The notes beneath the pieces are model-generated. The model had not been told where the DNA came from. It worked only from the letters and a program-made list of their open reading frames with translations, and made no database searches. Both the position numbers and the translations under genes were made by a program. From contig CM067348.1 in NCBI GenBank assembly GCA_034190875.2, positions 29,415,986 through 29,479,985 of the forward strand: 64,000 bases of DNA, given 5' to 3'. Of this stretch, positions 36,501-52,562 are shown piece after piece (the stretch's first letter is position 1; the number at the start of each line of letters is the position of its first letter). Origin of the DNA: Urechis unicinctus. Its lineage: Eukaryota > Annelida > Polychaeta > Xenopneusta > Urechidae.

Positions 36501-38810
36501 TCTGCTTACACAATCGGAGAGGATAGTTTTTCTTTTATAAAGATATAACAATATTGGTAACTTCTTCATAACATGGCTAATTAAACAGAATTTAAAACAA
36601 AATAAATTTCAGAAGAAGTAACATTACTTTTGACTTTTCAAGCAATTAAAGGTTTGCATGAGTACACAAGAAAATGGTAAAGGAATATGCTGGAAGCACC
36701 TCGAATGGTGATCAAATTATATGTTATAGGCACAATATGAGATTTCGATGATTTTAATGTCTACAAGCACTGTTCATTTCAGCTAAGGTTTTGTATGAAT
36801 TACAAATCATGCCACATCAGGTTATCCTTGCGTTTTTACATTGCCTCTCTATATCCCGGTCGCTGACATCAGCATTTCAGAAATAATCCTGATGTGCTAT
36901 TGAATGCTGTTGGCGTGATATATCGTGCTCAGATGTGCATATTTTAGGTTCATTTAACAACTCATTGATAGAATATGAAATACATTGTAGATTTGTATTC
37001 ATATGCTACACTAAGAGAAATGCAATATTTACGGACGAACTGCCACGATTGTACATCTATTTTCGCATTATTTATTGATTGTGAAGAGCAAGGCAGGAGA
37101 CGATCAATTTTATATGTGTATGTACCAAAAGTAATGACTCGCTTAAATCATTTCTAGCTACTAACGTAGCTATTGTTTGACAGACCACCATCATCTATCA
37201 GTAGGAAGTAATCCCGAATAAGCTCATACATCTTAATTTGTAATCTCCGCGTTACCTGAAATAAACGCCTGCCTCGTGCATTTTTTGCGCTTAGAACAGT
37301 CGTGATATTATGGAGTTCTAAAGGAAGCGAGACCGAGAGGCACTAAAGGATATACTTTGTATAATGCAATATCCGCAGTAGAAGTCAGCCATTGTGACCC
37401 CTAATGCAAACAAATTCAATGGAACTGTACATCCAGCTGCAATGTTAGAGTGGCAATCAATCATAAAATATGCGGTTCGTCATGCAAGTTCTATTCATAC
37501 TACATGATGAGAACGAAATTTGGTTGAGAGTAGGGTTAATGTATTAAATGGCTGGGAAGGGGGGCTATTAAGGTGTGCACACAAGTATTCAATTGATAAC
37601 AAAATTTGCGCTTAAAATTGGACATGTACGGAATGCGTTCTGCTTGGTTAACTGTATTTAACGAAAAGGATTGGCTCCTTGCATTATTCAACAATAGAAT
37701 ATGGCAGGTATACGAGCTTATAAATTGACAGCAGATGACACTAAGTTGTGAAGATAAAGCGATAGGCGTATTCTTGTGTGTTAGAACTGTCTGCATTCAT
37801 CAACTTATTCGTTAATGTGCAACTTATTACCCATAACAATAGCAGTCATAAATTATTCGGCCACCTTGTCGCATATTCTCTCGCTTTGGTGTATATATTA
37901 GCTAGGCGCCATTGATTAGGACGAGGCGATCTACAAATCATTGATCCCGCTAAATGCAATCACAAACACACACCTTTGGTCTCAGGCAAGCGCTATGATA
38001 GATTTAAACTATGCGAATAGAAACCAAAAAATCCAGTTGTGTTCGGGTGTTATATTACCGGTACCTCAAACACCTTTCAATTGTATGCATTGAAGTCTAT
38101 AAAATGTGCATATCCTCTTACCCGAGTGCCATGCGGCACATGGTTATTTTGCCAACAGGTAATAGTTCCTGACACACGCGTCAAAGAGACGGCTGTAGGA
38201 AACAGGCAACTGCGCACATTTATACCACTGGCTAAATATTCCACAGCGCCTTTGATATCCTTTGTGTAAATTTGGCTTGTGTGCTGCAATGCAATAACAT
38301 CCCACAAACCTCGCTGATTATATATCGATTGCGCGACATATACAATTTGTTGGCTGAGGCCAGTAAGACAGGTTAGCCAAGTGTCACTCGGCATTCGCTA
38401 TGCTGGACATTTAGGAACACCGCCATTTGTGCAAAGTATTCATCAGTTACCTTCAACTGATGAGCCTCAAACGAACTACTAGTGTAACCATACATATCAT
38501 AGGCGATTATTATTAATGCTGTATCGCAGTTGCGCACACCGATATATATGCGATCGAAATACGCATATTCTCTATTTATGTTTCCTGGCACACATTGATT
38601 GAAGAGATGCTATAGGTAACTCTTACGTCTAATAATTAATAAAGTTTGGTGGGAACCTATAATCTGTACACAATTCTATTAAATTTGTTTCATTATTCGA
38701 TGACAACGAGAACAAATGATCGACCTCTGCCAGACCCTAATGGAGAAGAGTAATGACCATGGGATTTAGACTATACATTATGTGTCAGCAACTCCATTCA
38801 GAAGTCACTG
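33576..38810. other. 5.2 kb non-coding, absent from copy B
   Basis: In copy B the flanking blocks lie only about 260 bases apart. I see no coding gene, LINE or LTR signature, only chance open frames up to 105 codons. Composition matches its surroundings. Confidence 0.5.
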
Positions 38811-40269
38811 CACGTAGATACCCGAGTCTGTGTGATAGATTTGTTTACAAAGCAACAATAACTAACACATCTGAAGCTATCAGGAATAACAATACCACTG
38901 TACATTATGTAAAAGAGATACTTCACGCTGTAAATTGAAATAAGGAGATGCTGATTGATTAGTACTATGGTGTTGCTGAAACAGGACTCTTTGGATGCAA
39001 AACACCTGGTTGCCTTGACATGAAGAAAAATGAATAGATTTTAAAAAGAAAAGTGAAAACTTGTGGCAGTGGACTGCATTAAGAAGTGCCTCTGTGTCAA
39101 TCAAGCTCTAAACTAATTCGCCACTCTGGGCCCGTGACTAACGCATACCACGGAGATGGCAGACAAAGCGTTCCATTTCACTGGACTCATGATTGATTGA
39201 ACAATGTCTAATTTATAGAGATGCATACATTTTCCACTACATTTCTATTTTCTCCGTGTGGTTTATGTGATCAGATTCCAATCGAAAATTACTTTGAAAA
39301 ATTACATGATTAATTAGAATGGTTCGTAATATATATATAATGTGCAAGTACTTGAACATATGTTCGGAACACATTTAACTAGTAATTAAATGTCAATAGA
39401 TATTAGCCGTATATAACTACTAGTGAATGTTGTGTAGTAGTATCATTCGTAATAGTCATTCTTTATAGATACACTTTAGTTATAGAAGCAGTGGGGCTGA
39501 AAACATTGAATCTTAATAAATCATTTTGTCACCGTGGTGATAACCTTAACAATATGTGTGTTTTTTGCGATGCATGCATTATTCCCACTGACTTCAGATC
39601 CAGAGCGAATGGGAGCATGATCATGATGATCCCAACCATAATAATCATGTTTCTTTATTTAACATCATGACGTGTACGACACATTATGATGCGTGATACG
39701 TTCCCCGAACACTGATGGAGCTTAATTGATGCTCCCATCGCATCTGTATTACAATAGAGGAGGCTGAAATGTTGTACCAAACCTGGACGATTACTTGAAG
39801 CATCCCACGCCTTGCTGGACACGCAGTTAGTTTGGCAGCGCTCATGTATTGCAACTCTTTTATGTCAGCAATTCTGCATTTAAACGGGAAGATATGGTTG
39901 TTACCTGTCAATTACGTGTGTAACACTTGAAGAGTTAAGAGTGTCCTATATTGAACCCAAATGATAAATATTGTGTCAAACTTAATTATTCTAGACCCAC
40001 TATGATGAGACCATTATCAAACACTGTTGAGAGACCGAAAACTCAGTTATATGTAGTAGATTATGCAAATCTTTTTATATGGTCGACATGATAACTGTTT
40101 AAGCGCTTGTACTTGTGACGTGTTATTGCATATCGGTCGTGCTGCCTGCAAATGATTTTATATTTGCAATTTGTTTGGGACGTTAAAAACGAATCAGCCC
40201 AAATCATGAGCGGTTTTTTTGTTATTGCAGCTTCGATTTTATCATCTACGGCTCCAGTAAGACCTGTTT

Positions 40270-40380
40270 GTATTACAAATGAAACCATTTGTACCGCGTG
40301 GGAACTCATTATCCTGACCAACGAGCTGCCATTTCCAACTCGACGTTATCGTTTAGGAGGATCATGACGACGAGCAGAAT
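40270..40380 (+). repeat. 110-bp dispersed repeat, unit 1
   Basis: Pattern attacaaatgaaacc...gggaactcattatcctga...gaggatcatgac...agcagaata. Nearly identical to 51,755-51,870 and clearly but distantly related to 40,975-41,090, 54,995-55,110 and 61,154-61,270. Confidence 0.7.
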
Positions 40381-40974
40381 ATTACATTACTTGATATGTT
40401 GTCGACAGGAACAACCGCTGTTATTTAACAAGTATGGCAGTTATAAGATAACCGTTCAAATTATAAATATTTCTCGACGTGGGCCGTTATGCATGCAGTT
40501 CATGGGAATATCAACATCCAATTGTACGCCACGACATTATATGCCGGTATTTGCAAGGATGTGTTTGGCTGTATTTGGTGTCAAGCTGAAACAGTTTTCT
40601 CCAGTAACGTACAAATGTAGGTGATAAGAGAATACACAAAAATGGAGGATATTATTTACGAGTTCTTTCAGACGTAGAGTGCATCGGGACCTTACTTTGT
40701 TGATGAACAGAGAATGATCGGAGAGGTGGGTTTGGCATCGTTAATTATTTATTGGCGGGGTTCTTGCCAACTGTTTTGGTATGCACGGTATTCGAAGCAC
40801 TGTATGTGTTATTTGCATGCGCAGCAGAGGACCCGAACAGACTGAGTTTATTAAATGTTTGGTTCTGCACGGTGTAATACATCTTATGGAGATACGGAGA
40901 ATGACAATGACTAAAAACGCCACCGTTGTACCGTGCTCACGAGGCAGCCTGAAGTTGATGTTGACACAGGTCGT

Positions 40975-41090
40975 TTGTTATTGTATATCCAATCCCTTTG
41001 TGGCACATGGGAGCTCATCATCGTGACAAGCAAGCAGCCATTACCAAACAGAAGCTTTCGTGTTCGAGGATCGTGACAGCAAGAAGAGTT
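40975..41090 (+). repeat. 110-bp dispersed repeat, unit 2
   Basis: Pattern attgtatatccaatcc...gggagctcatcatcgtga...gaggatcgtgac...aagaagagt. Nearly identical to 54,995-55,110; alignable to unit 1 with roughly two thirds of positions shared by eye. Confidence 0.7.
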
Positions 41091-41100
41091 ATGAATTACC

Positions 41101-44100
41101 ATGAGTTTTCACGGCGGGGAGCAACTGGAAAACTGTATGAGGATAGGATTTTTCATCTCGTAGTCATTGCTCTAGCGAGCCGATTGATGTACAAAGATGG
41201 TCCCATTCATATTATGCCATAATGATATGCTTGGTTTTAATTTGCGACCATTAATCATTTTCGGCCATCATCGGCGATATACTTTTATTGGCTCCATCAA
41301 TCATATAGTCAACACAGTTGACAGTGCCAAATAGTGGGTAGCAGATGCATTAGACATATTAAGGACCAAGTTCATCCGTGCATTTATGTTCATATCTCGG
41401 GTATTTAATAAGGCCCGTGAGATTGGCAGGGAGTTACCAACTTTTGGGGTAAGTGCACAACGTAATTGGGCTGCTTCGTCAGTAAATTTAAACAAATTGA
41501 GAACAAAATCTAACCGTGTTAAACATTGCCGAATAATCACATACGGTGTCGGATGCACATAAAGGATAAGTATAATACAGTGACACAACCATTCACGAGG
41601 GAGCAATTTATTTTTGTACATGATTTCACAGCCCTTAATACAGCTATCAAGTAATGTTAATCGTATAAAACAACATTCATTCGTAATATTTCTAATAAAA
41701 CTACTTAATAAATTAGAATGAAAACCAAACTATGTTGAGAGCGTGCAACCAAAGCTCTGTGCACCAATGAGAGGTTTTGCCGTAAATGACATGCCAACTA
41801 CCCTCTATTGAAGTTGAACAATATCTTGTCGATCATGCTCTGCTTCTGTACGCATATCAAATCTAAGTAAAGGCTGCAAACCGGTTCATGTTAGTCACCA
41901 AGGAAACCGCTTGTTGCAATGGAAGAACCCATATGATATATAAAAAGGGTTTTCAGAAAGTTTTTCATGACCAAGTCTTAGAATATTTATTGTGGATTAT
42001 ACTAGCAATTCATGCAGACAATAGTGGTGTTCCTTGGTATGGAGAGACAGAATGCTGAATGCAGGGGATAAGCTGATAAGGATCAAATGAAATCCTACAC
42101 CATTCAATCGAATCCTAATTGGTAATATTTTCCAGTGAGTCTACTACTAAAATAACCGTTATGAAGGATTCACGTCCAATTATGTTGCTAATAAGACACT
42201 GATTGAACTTCTTGTCAGGTAAAAAATGCAAAATGTTTCTATCAATCTTGATCGAAGAAGACGCTGCACAATTGCGCTATGCCTGAGATCTGATTTGGCG
42301 TATCTATTGATATCGAAATAGGATTTTGAGTGTTCAATTGCACTTGTTTGTAATGGCATTCGACGAAGTCATTTCAGGTTGACAAAATTGTGGTATGAAT
42401 ACTGAATATGTGATGCCTGACTAGATATTTCCTTCTAAGGGCGAAATTAGGCAATGGCGGTATCGTGTCAGAAAAAATGAAAGGTTTGATTAATTCCACT
42501 TGCTTCAGGAATAATTGGTCATGATTATTCTTATATCACGAATGGTAAGCGTGCGATTGATATATTGCTGGGATTGTTTATGACTCAATCCTAAAAGACA
42601 TTCATGGTATCATGATATCGCTGTTAACTCAAACAATGCGCTTCACGACAAAGTCATATAGGCACATGAATCATCGAGCAAACCGGCGTTTAGGTAAGGC
42701 AATCGATAAAAAGTGACATAATCTATATCATTAAAACATAGCATCTCGCCCTCTTTTGTAAATGGTTCCTCTGTCAACAAAGGTAGCAGAACATGGTTGC
42801 AGTGCTTCATGACACGAGCCACCATCTGATCAGTTAGATGGCGATCGTGGAAAGCCGTGGCCACGATCAATGATATACGGGATGACATATCTGCCAATTA
42901 AAGCTCTGCGATATGTTATTTGATATCACGGTGCCAATCGTCATAACCATCCATACCATTTTATCATTTGCAACCTATATATATGTTAAGTTCTATTGGG
43001 GGTTAATATTTCCTCTACGTGGCGGGGGAGGGGGTAAGAGTTCCATTATTGCTCTGATATAATTCTCAAATAATTATTGTGTGACATTGATTGTATACCG
43101 GAAGACGGTCAGGGATTGTGACTTTGAGAGTGGGTTCAAATAGTATTATAAGTCTTTATTTCAGTCAATTGTTAACCTTTGAAATATAATCCAACAATTT
43201 ACACGTACGTACACGCAATACGATTATTTGTGGGCATTATCATCGAATATGAAGGGATGTTTTAAGCTGTTTGGCTCGTTTGACGCTTATGTTTGTTGTG
43301 TTGTTTTGCCATAGGAGAAAATACGTGGTTGCCCATCCTTGTATCTAATTTAGTGATACATGTAAAATTCGATCGTCAGTAGTGTCACCTACATATATTG
43401 ACAAGAAATGACCACATACCCAGTCTTTGCCAGGAAATATGAGCATCGCCTATGATAAAACGTGCGCCTGAAATATGTCAGGGTTGAATGCAATTCAAGT
43501 ACATCAGGCCGAGTGTTACGTACCAAAATACATTATGACAACAAATCTATCCATTATCATACCGTGCCCCTCTCCGTCATTAGTTTCATGCATTAACCCC
43601 CTACAGCTGATATGAATTACAAACGTCAGCCTACCAGATCCACGAGCGACCTACGTGTCACCTGCTATCTCCCCACTCTCCTCATACATATCCTATGTCC
43701 TACAGCGCCATACACATCCTGCTTAGGCAACGCTCTAAAGGCCCGAGCGATTTCCCGTCTTTTAACGAGCAGAAGAAAGCATGTCCTAGAAAGATTAGGA
43801 TAGCGTGCCTAAGTCGTTGATGGAAACACTTGCACAACTTAATCACCACATCCGCAACCCATAATTTACTAACCGGCACTTGATTAAGTTCGTTCATTGG
43901 GTATTAAGGAATATTTTAAAATTGCGATTTAACAATGGCTGTACATATTAATTCAAGTAATTGGTGAAGCAGGAGTGCCCTGCCTAAACCATAATTGGAA
44001 ACATGATATTTCTTTGTTATATTTGTTTTTATTCCAATCTATTTACCGGACTGTCTGACATATCATGTGTCTGACTGTTGCACTTGTCGTCAGTAACTAG

Positions 44101-44433
44101 CAAATATAAGAGAAAACATATATGAATATAGGGAAGCTATTGTGAGGAAAACATGAACAAACGGTAGCGTGTTTTGGGATTTTGCATTGTTCACATACTT
44201 AATTGTGTATAAATTATGTAAGCAAACGTTGGAATGTAGTAAGAACATCATACAGTCACCAACTATGATTCATAAGATACTTAAAAGTATTATCTTCTTC
44301 GTATGACATGGTGAATAATGATGATAGTAGATGCAAAGGACGTCTTGCGAGATTTGACCATCATCATGCATATGGTTGTGCTCATCTACTAATCAGTTAT
44401 CGCACCGAACATTACGGCATGTATAACTTAATT
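41101..44433. other. non-coding, between duplication copies
   Basis: No gene or mobile element recognised. The short stretch at about 41,148-41,175 (catctcgtagtcattgct) recurs at 56,818-56,840, suggesting the duplication continues, much decayed, beyond 41.1 kb. Confidence 0.5.
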
Positions 44434-46008
<1,575 letters not shown>

Positions 46009-46829
46009 ACAAGCGTATGGCATGCTAGTCCTTCCATATCAAAGGTCAGAAACATCAACTCGAATTGTAGCATGTGTGGAGGGGCTGCTGGCTTGGATGA
46101 AAAAGAACATGTTAAACTCAGCCAGGATAATTTTGAGTTGATTATTTTAATCCGAACCATCATCTCTTCCCATCCCAGCAGAACTTCACCCTCACCATTG
46201 GTGAGAATAATTTCATGCCAGCGTCTTATGTCAAGAACCTGGGTGTTTAAAAGGATAAGTTGTTCACCTTGGAGAAGCTTGTGTTATCCATCATCAAAAC
46301 ATGCTATCATCTGATCCGCTACATTAGTAAGGTCCGAAAGTTCATCACCTGTTGCTCTCTGGTTCAGTCCTTGATAACATCACGACTGGACTATGCCAAC
46401 ATCCTGCTCCACAACCTACCAAGGTCATTGCTCAAAAGACTCCAACTAGCTCAAAATACAGGTGCTCGCCTTATTACAAAGACATCGCGTAGAGACCACA
46501 TCACGCCAGTTCTAGTTGATCACCATTGGTTGACGGCGGAGTACAGAATTGTGTACATGGTGCTTCTTTACACTTACAAAGCGCTTAATGGACATGCACC
46601 ACAGTACATAAGGGACCTCACCGTGCTGTACAAGCCGACCAAGAACCAACGTTCAGCTATGCGATCACCTCCTCGTTGTCCCAAAACCAAGGTATTCTAC
46701 CTAGGGTGGCAGATCGTTCCGAGTGACAGCAACCCAGTTGTGGAATGAACTCTCTGAGGACAATACCCTTTCACCGAGTCTAGTCAGTTTTAAGCGTAAT
46801 CTAAATACACAAATAAATATGTTATATAT
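46009..46829 (+). mobile_element. CR1/L2-type LINE, 3' fragment of reverse transcriptase ORF
   Basis: Readable blocks follow the C-terminal part of CR1/L2-group ORF2: [117 protein letters not shown] and finally TATQLWNELSEDNTLSPSLV and SFKRNL. These lie after the catalytic palm, in the thumb and C-terminal region, so the copy is 5'-truncated, as LINE insertions usually are. Frames change several times, with a stop near 46,249 and a shift near 46,725, so it is dead. It ends about 60 bases past the last coding block, at another TA array that may be its 3' tail microsatellite. Confidence 0.88.
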
Positions 46830-46854
46830 GTATAATATATATATATATATATAT

Positions 46855-46912
<58 letters not shown>

Positions 46913-47168
46913 TATCTTTATGTTCTATATATATATAGGGAGATATATATATATATATTTAGTTATTTATGTATATATATATTATCTATATATACTCTAT
47001 ATATATATATATTTATTCTATGTCTGTTTATATATATATATATATATATCTATATATATATATCATATATGATCTCTCTCTAGATATATATATATCTCTC
47101 TATCTCTCTATCTCTCTCTATATATATATATATATATATCTCTCTATATCTCTCTCTATATCTCTCTA

Positions 47169-47216
<48 letters not shown>
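46830..47216. repeat. (TA)n array with TCTC blocks
   Basis: TA run immediately after the LINE 3' end, then TATCTCTC-type mixtures. It may have grown from the LINE's 3' tail or be the original array into which the LINE inserted. Confidence 0.93.
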
Positions 47217-47219
<3 letters not shown>

Positions 47220-47562
47220 CATTGAAATCGAAACGGCTAAAATTACCAAAGCTTGAAGTATCAGTATAACAGCCTGTAGCCCAAGGGTTTGTATTTTCGT
47301 GGATGATTGAATTTGTAGGCTGGTTTAGTTATGAGAAAAAATGGTTAAGTCTTAGAGCGGTAACACCATCGTCATGCTTGGATGTAAAAATAGACTGATA
47401 TAGTTTTTCTATTGCGAATGTGTGGTGCATAAAGCTCTTGACAAGCTAAAACTGACCACATCGCACCTTAGGTGAAAGGAATAAGAGTGAAGACAAAACG
47501 CCTTGAATAACCACATCATACTACCTCGTTTGGACTATCCTTTGTGAAGTTTATCCTCTCTT
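47217..47562. other. non-coding, copy-B-specific
   Basis: No gene recognised; it has no visible counterpart in copy A, which carries a foldback arm here instead. Confidence 0.45.
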
Positions 47563-48490
47563 GCTCTCCACTGTGATATTTTTGCATCAAAAACCCCTCA
47601 TTCTTTACCTTCTAGTATCTGGCAAGAAGCAACCAACACCGTCTGAAATTATAACCACCGAGGAATAAATGTTTTCAGTAATAGTTGCAACGATTCTAAT
47701 GAAATATCAAACCGCCATTAACTTTCCTTTTGGAGTTCTGAGATGAAATCTGAAATGAATCGGTAAAAACCATGAGATGGATAACTTAACAAATGCATAG
47801 GCGCGGTCATCAACTAGGCGGCTATATGACAGTTCTTTACTCTTTTGATAGTTCTTCCCGTGTCGATATAGGATTTAACTCGTCAAGGTTTATAATATGC
47901 TTTTGTCGTGTATCATAATTGATGTAGTAAGAGTGTCAAACTATATTGTAATCCAACACCCTATTATAGGGATGGCTAGTAATGTTCAGCCAATGAACCA
48001 ACTGATAAAATGCTTACATCACTACTAGTGTCACATTACAACCTTTTTGAACATCGCGTTTAAATAAAGGAAGTGTTTACTGTGCATACTTTATGCAATT
48101 CCACAGTCTGTTATCTTTTACGCTTGGGTGATATCGTGGGTGATATCTTGGGATGGAATTAAAATGCCGGCCAAATACAGAATTTATGCTGCTGCGGCTG
48201 TTTAAACTTGATCTAGTTTCTAGACTTCCACTGATAGGAATGGTTTTTTAGTTCTAAACCAAATGCCATAGCATTTAACTACACAGTGATTATGTGGCGT
48301 AAATTGAGGCAGTGGTATTTAATTTATGGATTGAAAGCTGTTTCATGTAGCTGTAAAGAGCCAATGTGTAAATGGCAGAAGTGTCCCATAAAAAAATCGA
48401 TTCCAAATTAAGTTGTGCCATGGCTGTCCACATTACGCTAGTCATAGATAAGGGGAAAGGATGACTGGGATAGGGTGGGATGGGGTTACG
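47563..48490. repeat. segmental duplication copy B, blocks 2 and 3
   Basis: Counterpart of 31,678-32,245 followed at once by the counterpart of 33,230-33,575. Non-coding. Confidence 0.85.
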
Positions 48491-49530
48491 CCAAATTATC
48501 CTTCTCCGTTTGTCTTCAAACGAACGGATTAGCACTTTAATATGATGCTGTGCGACAATGCAGAGAGATACATATTAGCAAATAGCATGTTGGGGGATAA
48601 CGCTATTTGTTTATGCCGTACGCATATCAGTCAGAGGTGCAATAATTGTGACTATAGCAGCGATTCAGTTCAATGAAATTTACTACGTAATGTATTGAAA
48701 CAATCTATATTCGCGTCAAGACTAGTATCAGACAGCACCCAGATAGATCACGTAGATACCCGAGTCTGTGTGGTAGATTTGCGTACAAAGCCAAAATAAC
48801 TAACACATCTGAAGCTAGCAGGAATAATAATACCACTGTGCATTATGTTGAAGAGATACTTCACGCTGTAAATTGAAACAAGGAGATATTGATAGATTAC
48901 TACGATGGTTTTACTAAAACAGGACCCTTTTGATACAAAACACCTGTTTGCCTTGACATGGAGAAAACTTTTTTAAGAGAAACGTGAAAACTTATGACAC
49001 TGGACTGCAATAAGAAGTGCCTCTGTGTCAGCAAGCTCTAAACCAATTCGCCACTCTTGCCCAGTGACTAACGCATATCAAGGAGATGGCAGACCACGCG
49101 TTCCATTTTACGTGACCCATGATAAATTGAACAATGTCTAATTTATAGAAATGCATACATTTTCTGCTGCATTTCTGTTTTCTCCTTGTGGGTTATGCGT
49201 AAGATTCCAGTCAAAAATTATATTGGACAAGTATTGGTTAATTAGAATGTTTCGTAATATATATTATGTGCAAGTAGTTGAGCATATGTTCGGAACACAT
49301 TTGACTTGTTATCAAATGTCAATAGACATAAACCGTGTATAGTTACTTGTGGAAGTGTTGCAGTAGTATCACCCATAATAGTCATTCTTTATAGATGCAC
49401 TTTTGTTATTGAAGCAGTATTGCTGCAAAAATGGAATCTCAATCAATCATTTTGTCCCTGGATGATAACCTTAACAATGTGTGTGTTTTGCGATGCATGC
49501 AATATTTCCATTGACTTCAGATCCAGAGGG

Positions 49531-50547
49531 AAATTAAGATCCTGGTTAAGACAATATCCCATTATCATCCTAGCACCGGCCATGGACTTACAAAATAGAA
49601 GGATTTGGGTACAGGCATCATCGCATCATAATTCCAATTCAGTCCAACTTATATACGGATGGAAATTAAGATCTAGGTTACGGCGACATAATAAATGCCT
49701 GTGTGCCTGGTCATTTGAGGCAATGCGAAATGCTGGAACATAAACATGCGTTACGTACCTCTGATAGTGATCACAGTGTTAGACAAAACAACCCTTTGAT
49801 TACATTTTCTGAGTGGCAAATTAACTGTATGGTATGAGTGTTTTTCATGTTATATGTCAATGGCAAATTGATGATTCGTTAATTCAAGTTTCTTGGCGCC
49901 ATCTATTTAAGTATGGATTTTATAATAACATTTTGTAAATCAATAATTTTGATTACACATTTCTTTTCTTGGAAGATATCGGGGCTAATCTAAACACACA
50001 AACACAGTTAACATGGAAAAAAGTGTATATTAACATTATCATGATATGAACGTAATCATAGTTACTATCTATTAGATAATATAGTCAAGATTATGTTTTT
50101 GCAACGATTATAATTTGTAGTTGTAAGTATACATCACCACGTTTGACTAGAATGCAATAAGAAGAGCCTCTATGTCAATGACGCTCCAAACCAATCCGTA
50201 GCTCTGAGTAACATTATTGCAAGCCATTTATTAATGGGACTATGGTTCGATGAGATTTGGATCTGCCCGTCCCTTTTATCATAAATTCGATGGGAGCAAC
50301 TTGCGATTCAACATGCATTATAATTAAAATTCAACCCCCAAACTCCGGCATTTAACATGAATGTACCCATAAAATATTTATTTCATCGAGAGCAGGCCGA
50401 ATGAATGATATATCTTGATTCGGCTAGCGTATCAAGATTGACACAAGTCATTCCCTTTTTCAATATACTGCCTGACAATTCCGTGTCGAAAATACCCCAT
50501 GGCAATGGCAATAGATTCACGAGCGCGTTGTGTGAATGCATTGGGGA
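49531..50547. other. about 1 kb present only in copy B
   Basis: Splits a block that is continuous in copy A around 39,605. No coding gene or terminal repeats recognised. A 145-codon frame (49,306-49,743) straddles its left edge and shows no family resemblance. Confidence 0.5.
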
Positions 50548-51754
50548 CGAGAGCATGATTATTATGATCCCAACCATAATGATCATGTTTCTTTATGTAA
50601 CATCATGAAGCGTACGACACATTATGATGTGTGATACGTTCACATATCACTAATGGAGCTTAACTGATGCTCCCATCTCATCTGTATTACAATAGAGGAG
50701 GCGGAAAAGCTGTGCCAAACCTGGACGATTACTTGAAGCATCCCACACCTTGCTGGATACGCAGTTACTTTGCTGAGAAGCCAATTCATACTTCCAATGG
50801 CGCTTTGCGAGCTAGCCATCTGAAAAAACCTTTCTTTGATCATTATCGAAATGACTTACATATATCACTCACATGTCACGATTAACTTCCATACCGCTAT
50901 TCTCGGTATTAATATCTACATCATAACCCGGATTCTCATCCCATCCCGTTACAGCCGTCGGTGATTCATTTAATTACGTGTGTACTTCCTATCTGCTCAC
51001 CTGCCATATCTACTACACCCTACGTACATATGCTCATCTAAAAATGTGGCATTGGACAAATTGACCGAGGGATGCTAAAGCTATATTACTCGACAGGTGG
51101 TCATGTGTGCTAAGAAATAAATAAAATGCTATCCGCTTCCTTCACGTTCACATTCACGTTTCCCCCATGAGTGATCTCATCATTTGTAATGGCAATACGA
51201 TGTTCCAATCACAATTCCGACTGAGTGATGCCGGTATTAATATGCCAAGAAGAACGAATAGCTTCAATAACAATGTATTTATGTGATGTACTGACAATAA
51301 ATATTAGATAAGACTGGTCAACCACACCTGAAGAGTTAATTGTCCTATTTCGAACCCAAACGGTGAATATTGTGCTGAACTATATTATTCTAAACTGACT
51401 ATGATGAGACAATTATTAAACATTGTTAAGTTATATGCAGTAGATTATGCTAATCTATTTATAAGATCGACATGATAACTGTGTAAGCGACTGTGCTTGT
51501 GTACTGAAATTGCATATCGATCGTGTTGCATGCTAATGGTTTTATATTTGCCACTTGTTTGGGACGTTAAAAAACGAATCAGCCCAAATCATGAGCGGTT
51601 TGTTTCGTATTGCAGCTCCAAATGTATTATCTACCGCTCCAGTATGGAGGTCGGTGCGTGTTTCTAGGTTGATATTTGTATGAGAAAGAGAGTGAGACTA
51701 TACGTCTTTGCTATACTTCGATAAGTTGGACACCTGACCAAGCTGTCGATCTGT

Positions 51755-51870
51755 TTGTATTACAAATGAAACCATTTGTACCGCGTGGGAACTCATTATC
51801 CTGACCAACGAGCTGCCATTTCCAACTCGACGTTATCGTTTAGGAGGATCATGACGACGAGCAGAATATT
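51755..51870 (+). repeat. 110-bp dispersed repeat, copy-B unit 1
   Basis: Near-identical over about 110 bases to 40,270-40,380, more conserved by eye than the sequence around it. Confidence 0.7.
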
Positions 51871-52177
51871 GCATTACTTGATATGTTGTCGACAGGATTA
51901 GCCGCTGTTATTTAACAAGTGTGGCAGTTATAAGATTACCGTTGAAATTTTAAATATTTATCGTCGTGGGTCGCTATGCATACAGTTCGTGGGAATATTA
52001 ACTAAGTGATGAATCTGAATTTGTTTTTTTCAGCTAAATTTTGCTGGTGATAGTCATTGACTCAATATGCTTTTGTAAATTCTAGTGTCATTATTTACAA
52101 GTACAAGTACAAGCCCACAAGGGCAGTGTATATATACCTTGAATAACTTACATTGTATTCATATGTGTAGTATGACA

Positions 52178-52562
52178 GGGTTAGGAGTGGGTTAGCATTG
52201 CGGGGATTAGGGTGGGTTAGCACAACGGGGATAAGGGTAGGTTGGTACGACGGGGACAAGGGTTGTTCAATTTGTCAGGGATGAGGGTTAGTTAGCTCGG
52301 TATAATGGCGTTGATTATTTAGTTAGCACGGCAGGGATGAGGGTTGGTCAGTACGGCGGGGATTAGGGTTGCCAAGTACGGCAGGGATAAGGGTTGGTAA
52401 GCGGGATCGGGTTAAGGGTTGGTTAACACGACAGGGGTTAGGGTTGGTCAAAATGGGGAAATAACGGTAGGTTTACATGGCGGGAATAGGGGTTAGGGTT
52501 GCTAGCACGACGAGGGTTAGGGATGGTAAGCACGGTGGGGGTTAGGGCTGGTTAGCCCGGCT
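52178..52562. repeat. GGGTTAGGGTTGG-type minisatellite, about 13 units
   Basis: Units of about 28-30 bases follow ggattagggttggttagcac-ggcgg. TTAGGG-like words occur in most units, but the array is not a pure telomere repeat because each unit also carries a conserved agcacggcgggg half. A weaker tail continues to about 52,680. Confidence 0.88.

Larger units (their letters stand above)
38811..41100. repeat. segmental duplication copy A, block 4
   Basis: Matches pieces of 48,748-55,145 in the same order: 38,811-39,600 with 48,748-49,530; 39,610-39,838 with 50,548-50,780; 39,927-40,510 with 51,325-52,005 and 40,524-40,690 with 54,697-54,900; 40,886-41,100 with 54,905-55,145. Copy A is therefore the more compact arrangement here. 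Contains two units of the older 110-base repeat (40,270-40,380 and 40,975-41,090). No gene. Confidence 0.85.

Noticed and set aside
49306-49743. 145-codon plus-strand frame
   Set aside because: Straddles the edge of a duplicated block, shows no family resemblance or clear splice sites, and an open frame of this length can occur by chance in this much sequence.
52178-52562. true telomere end or fusion point
   Set aside because: Units are mixed with a non-telomeric half and the array is inside a duplicated block, so a G-rich minisatellite is simpler.
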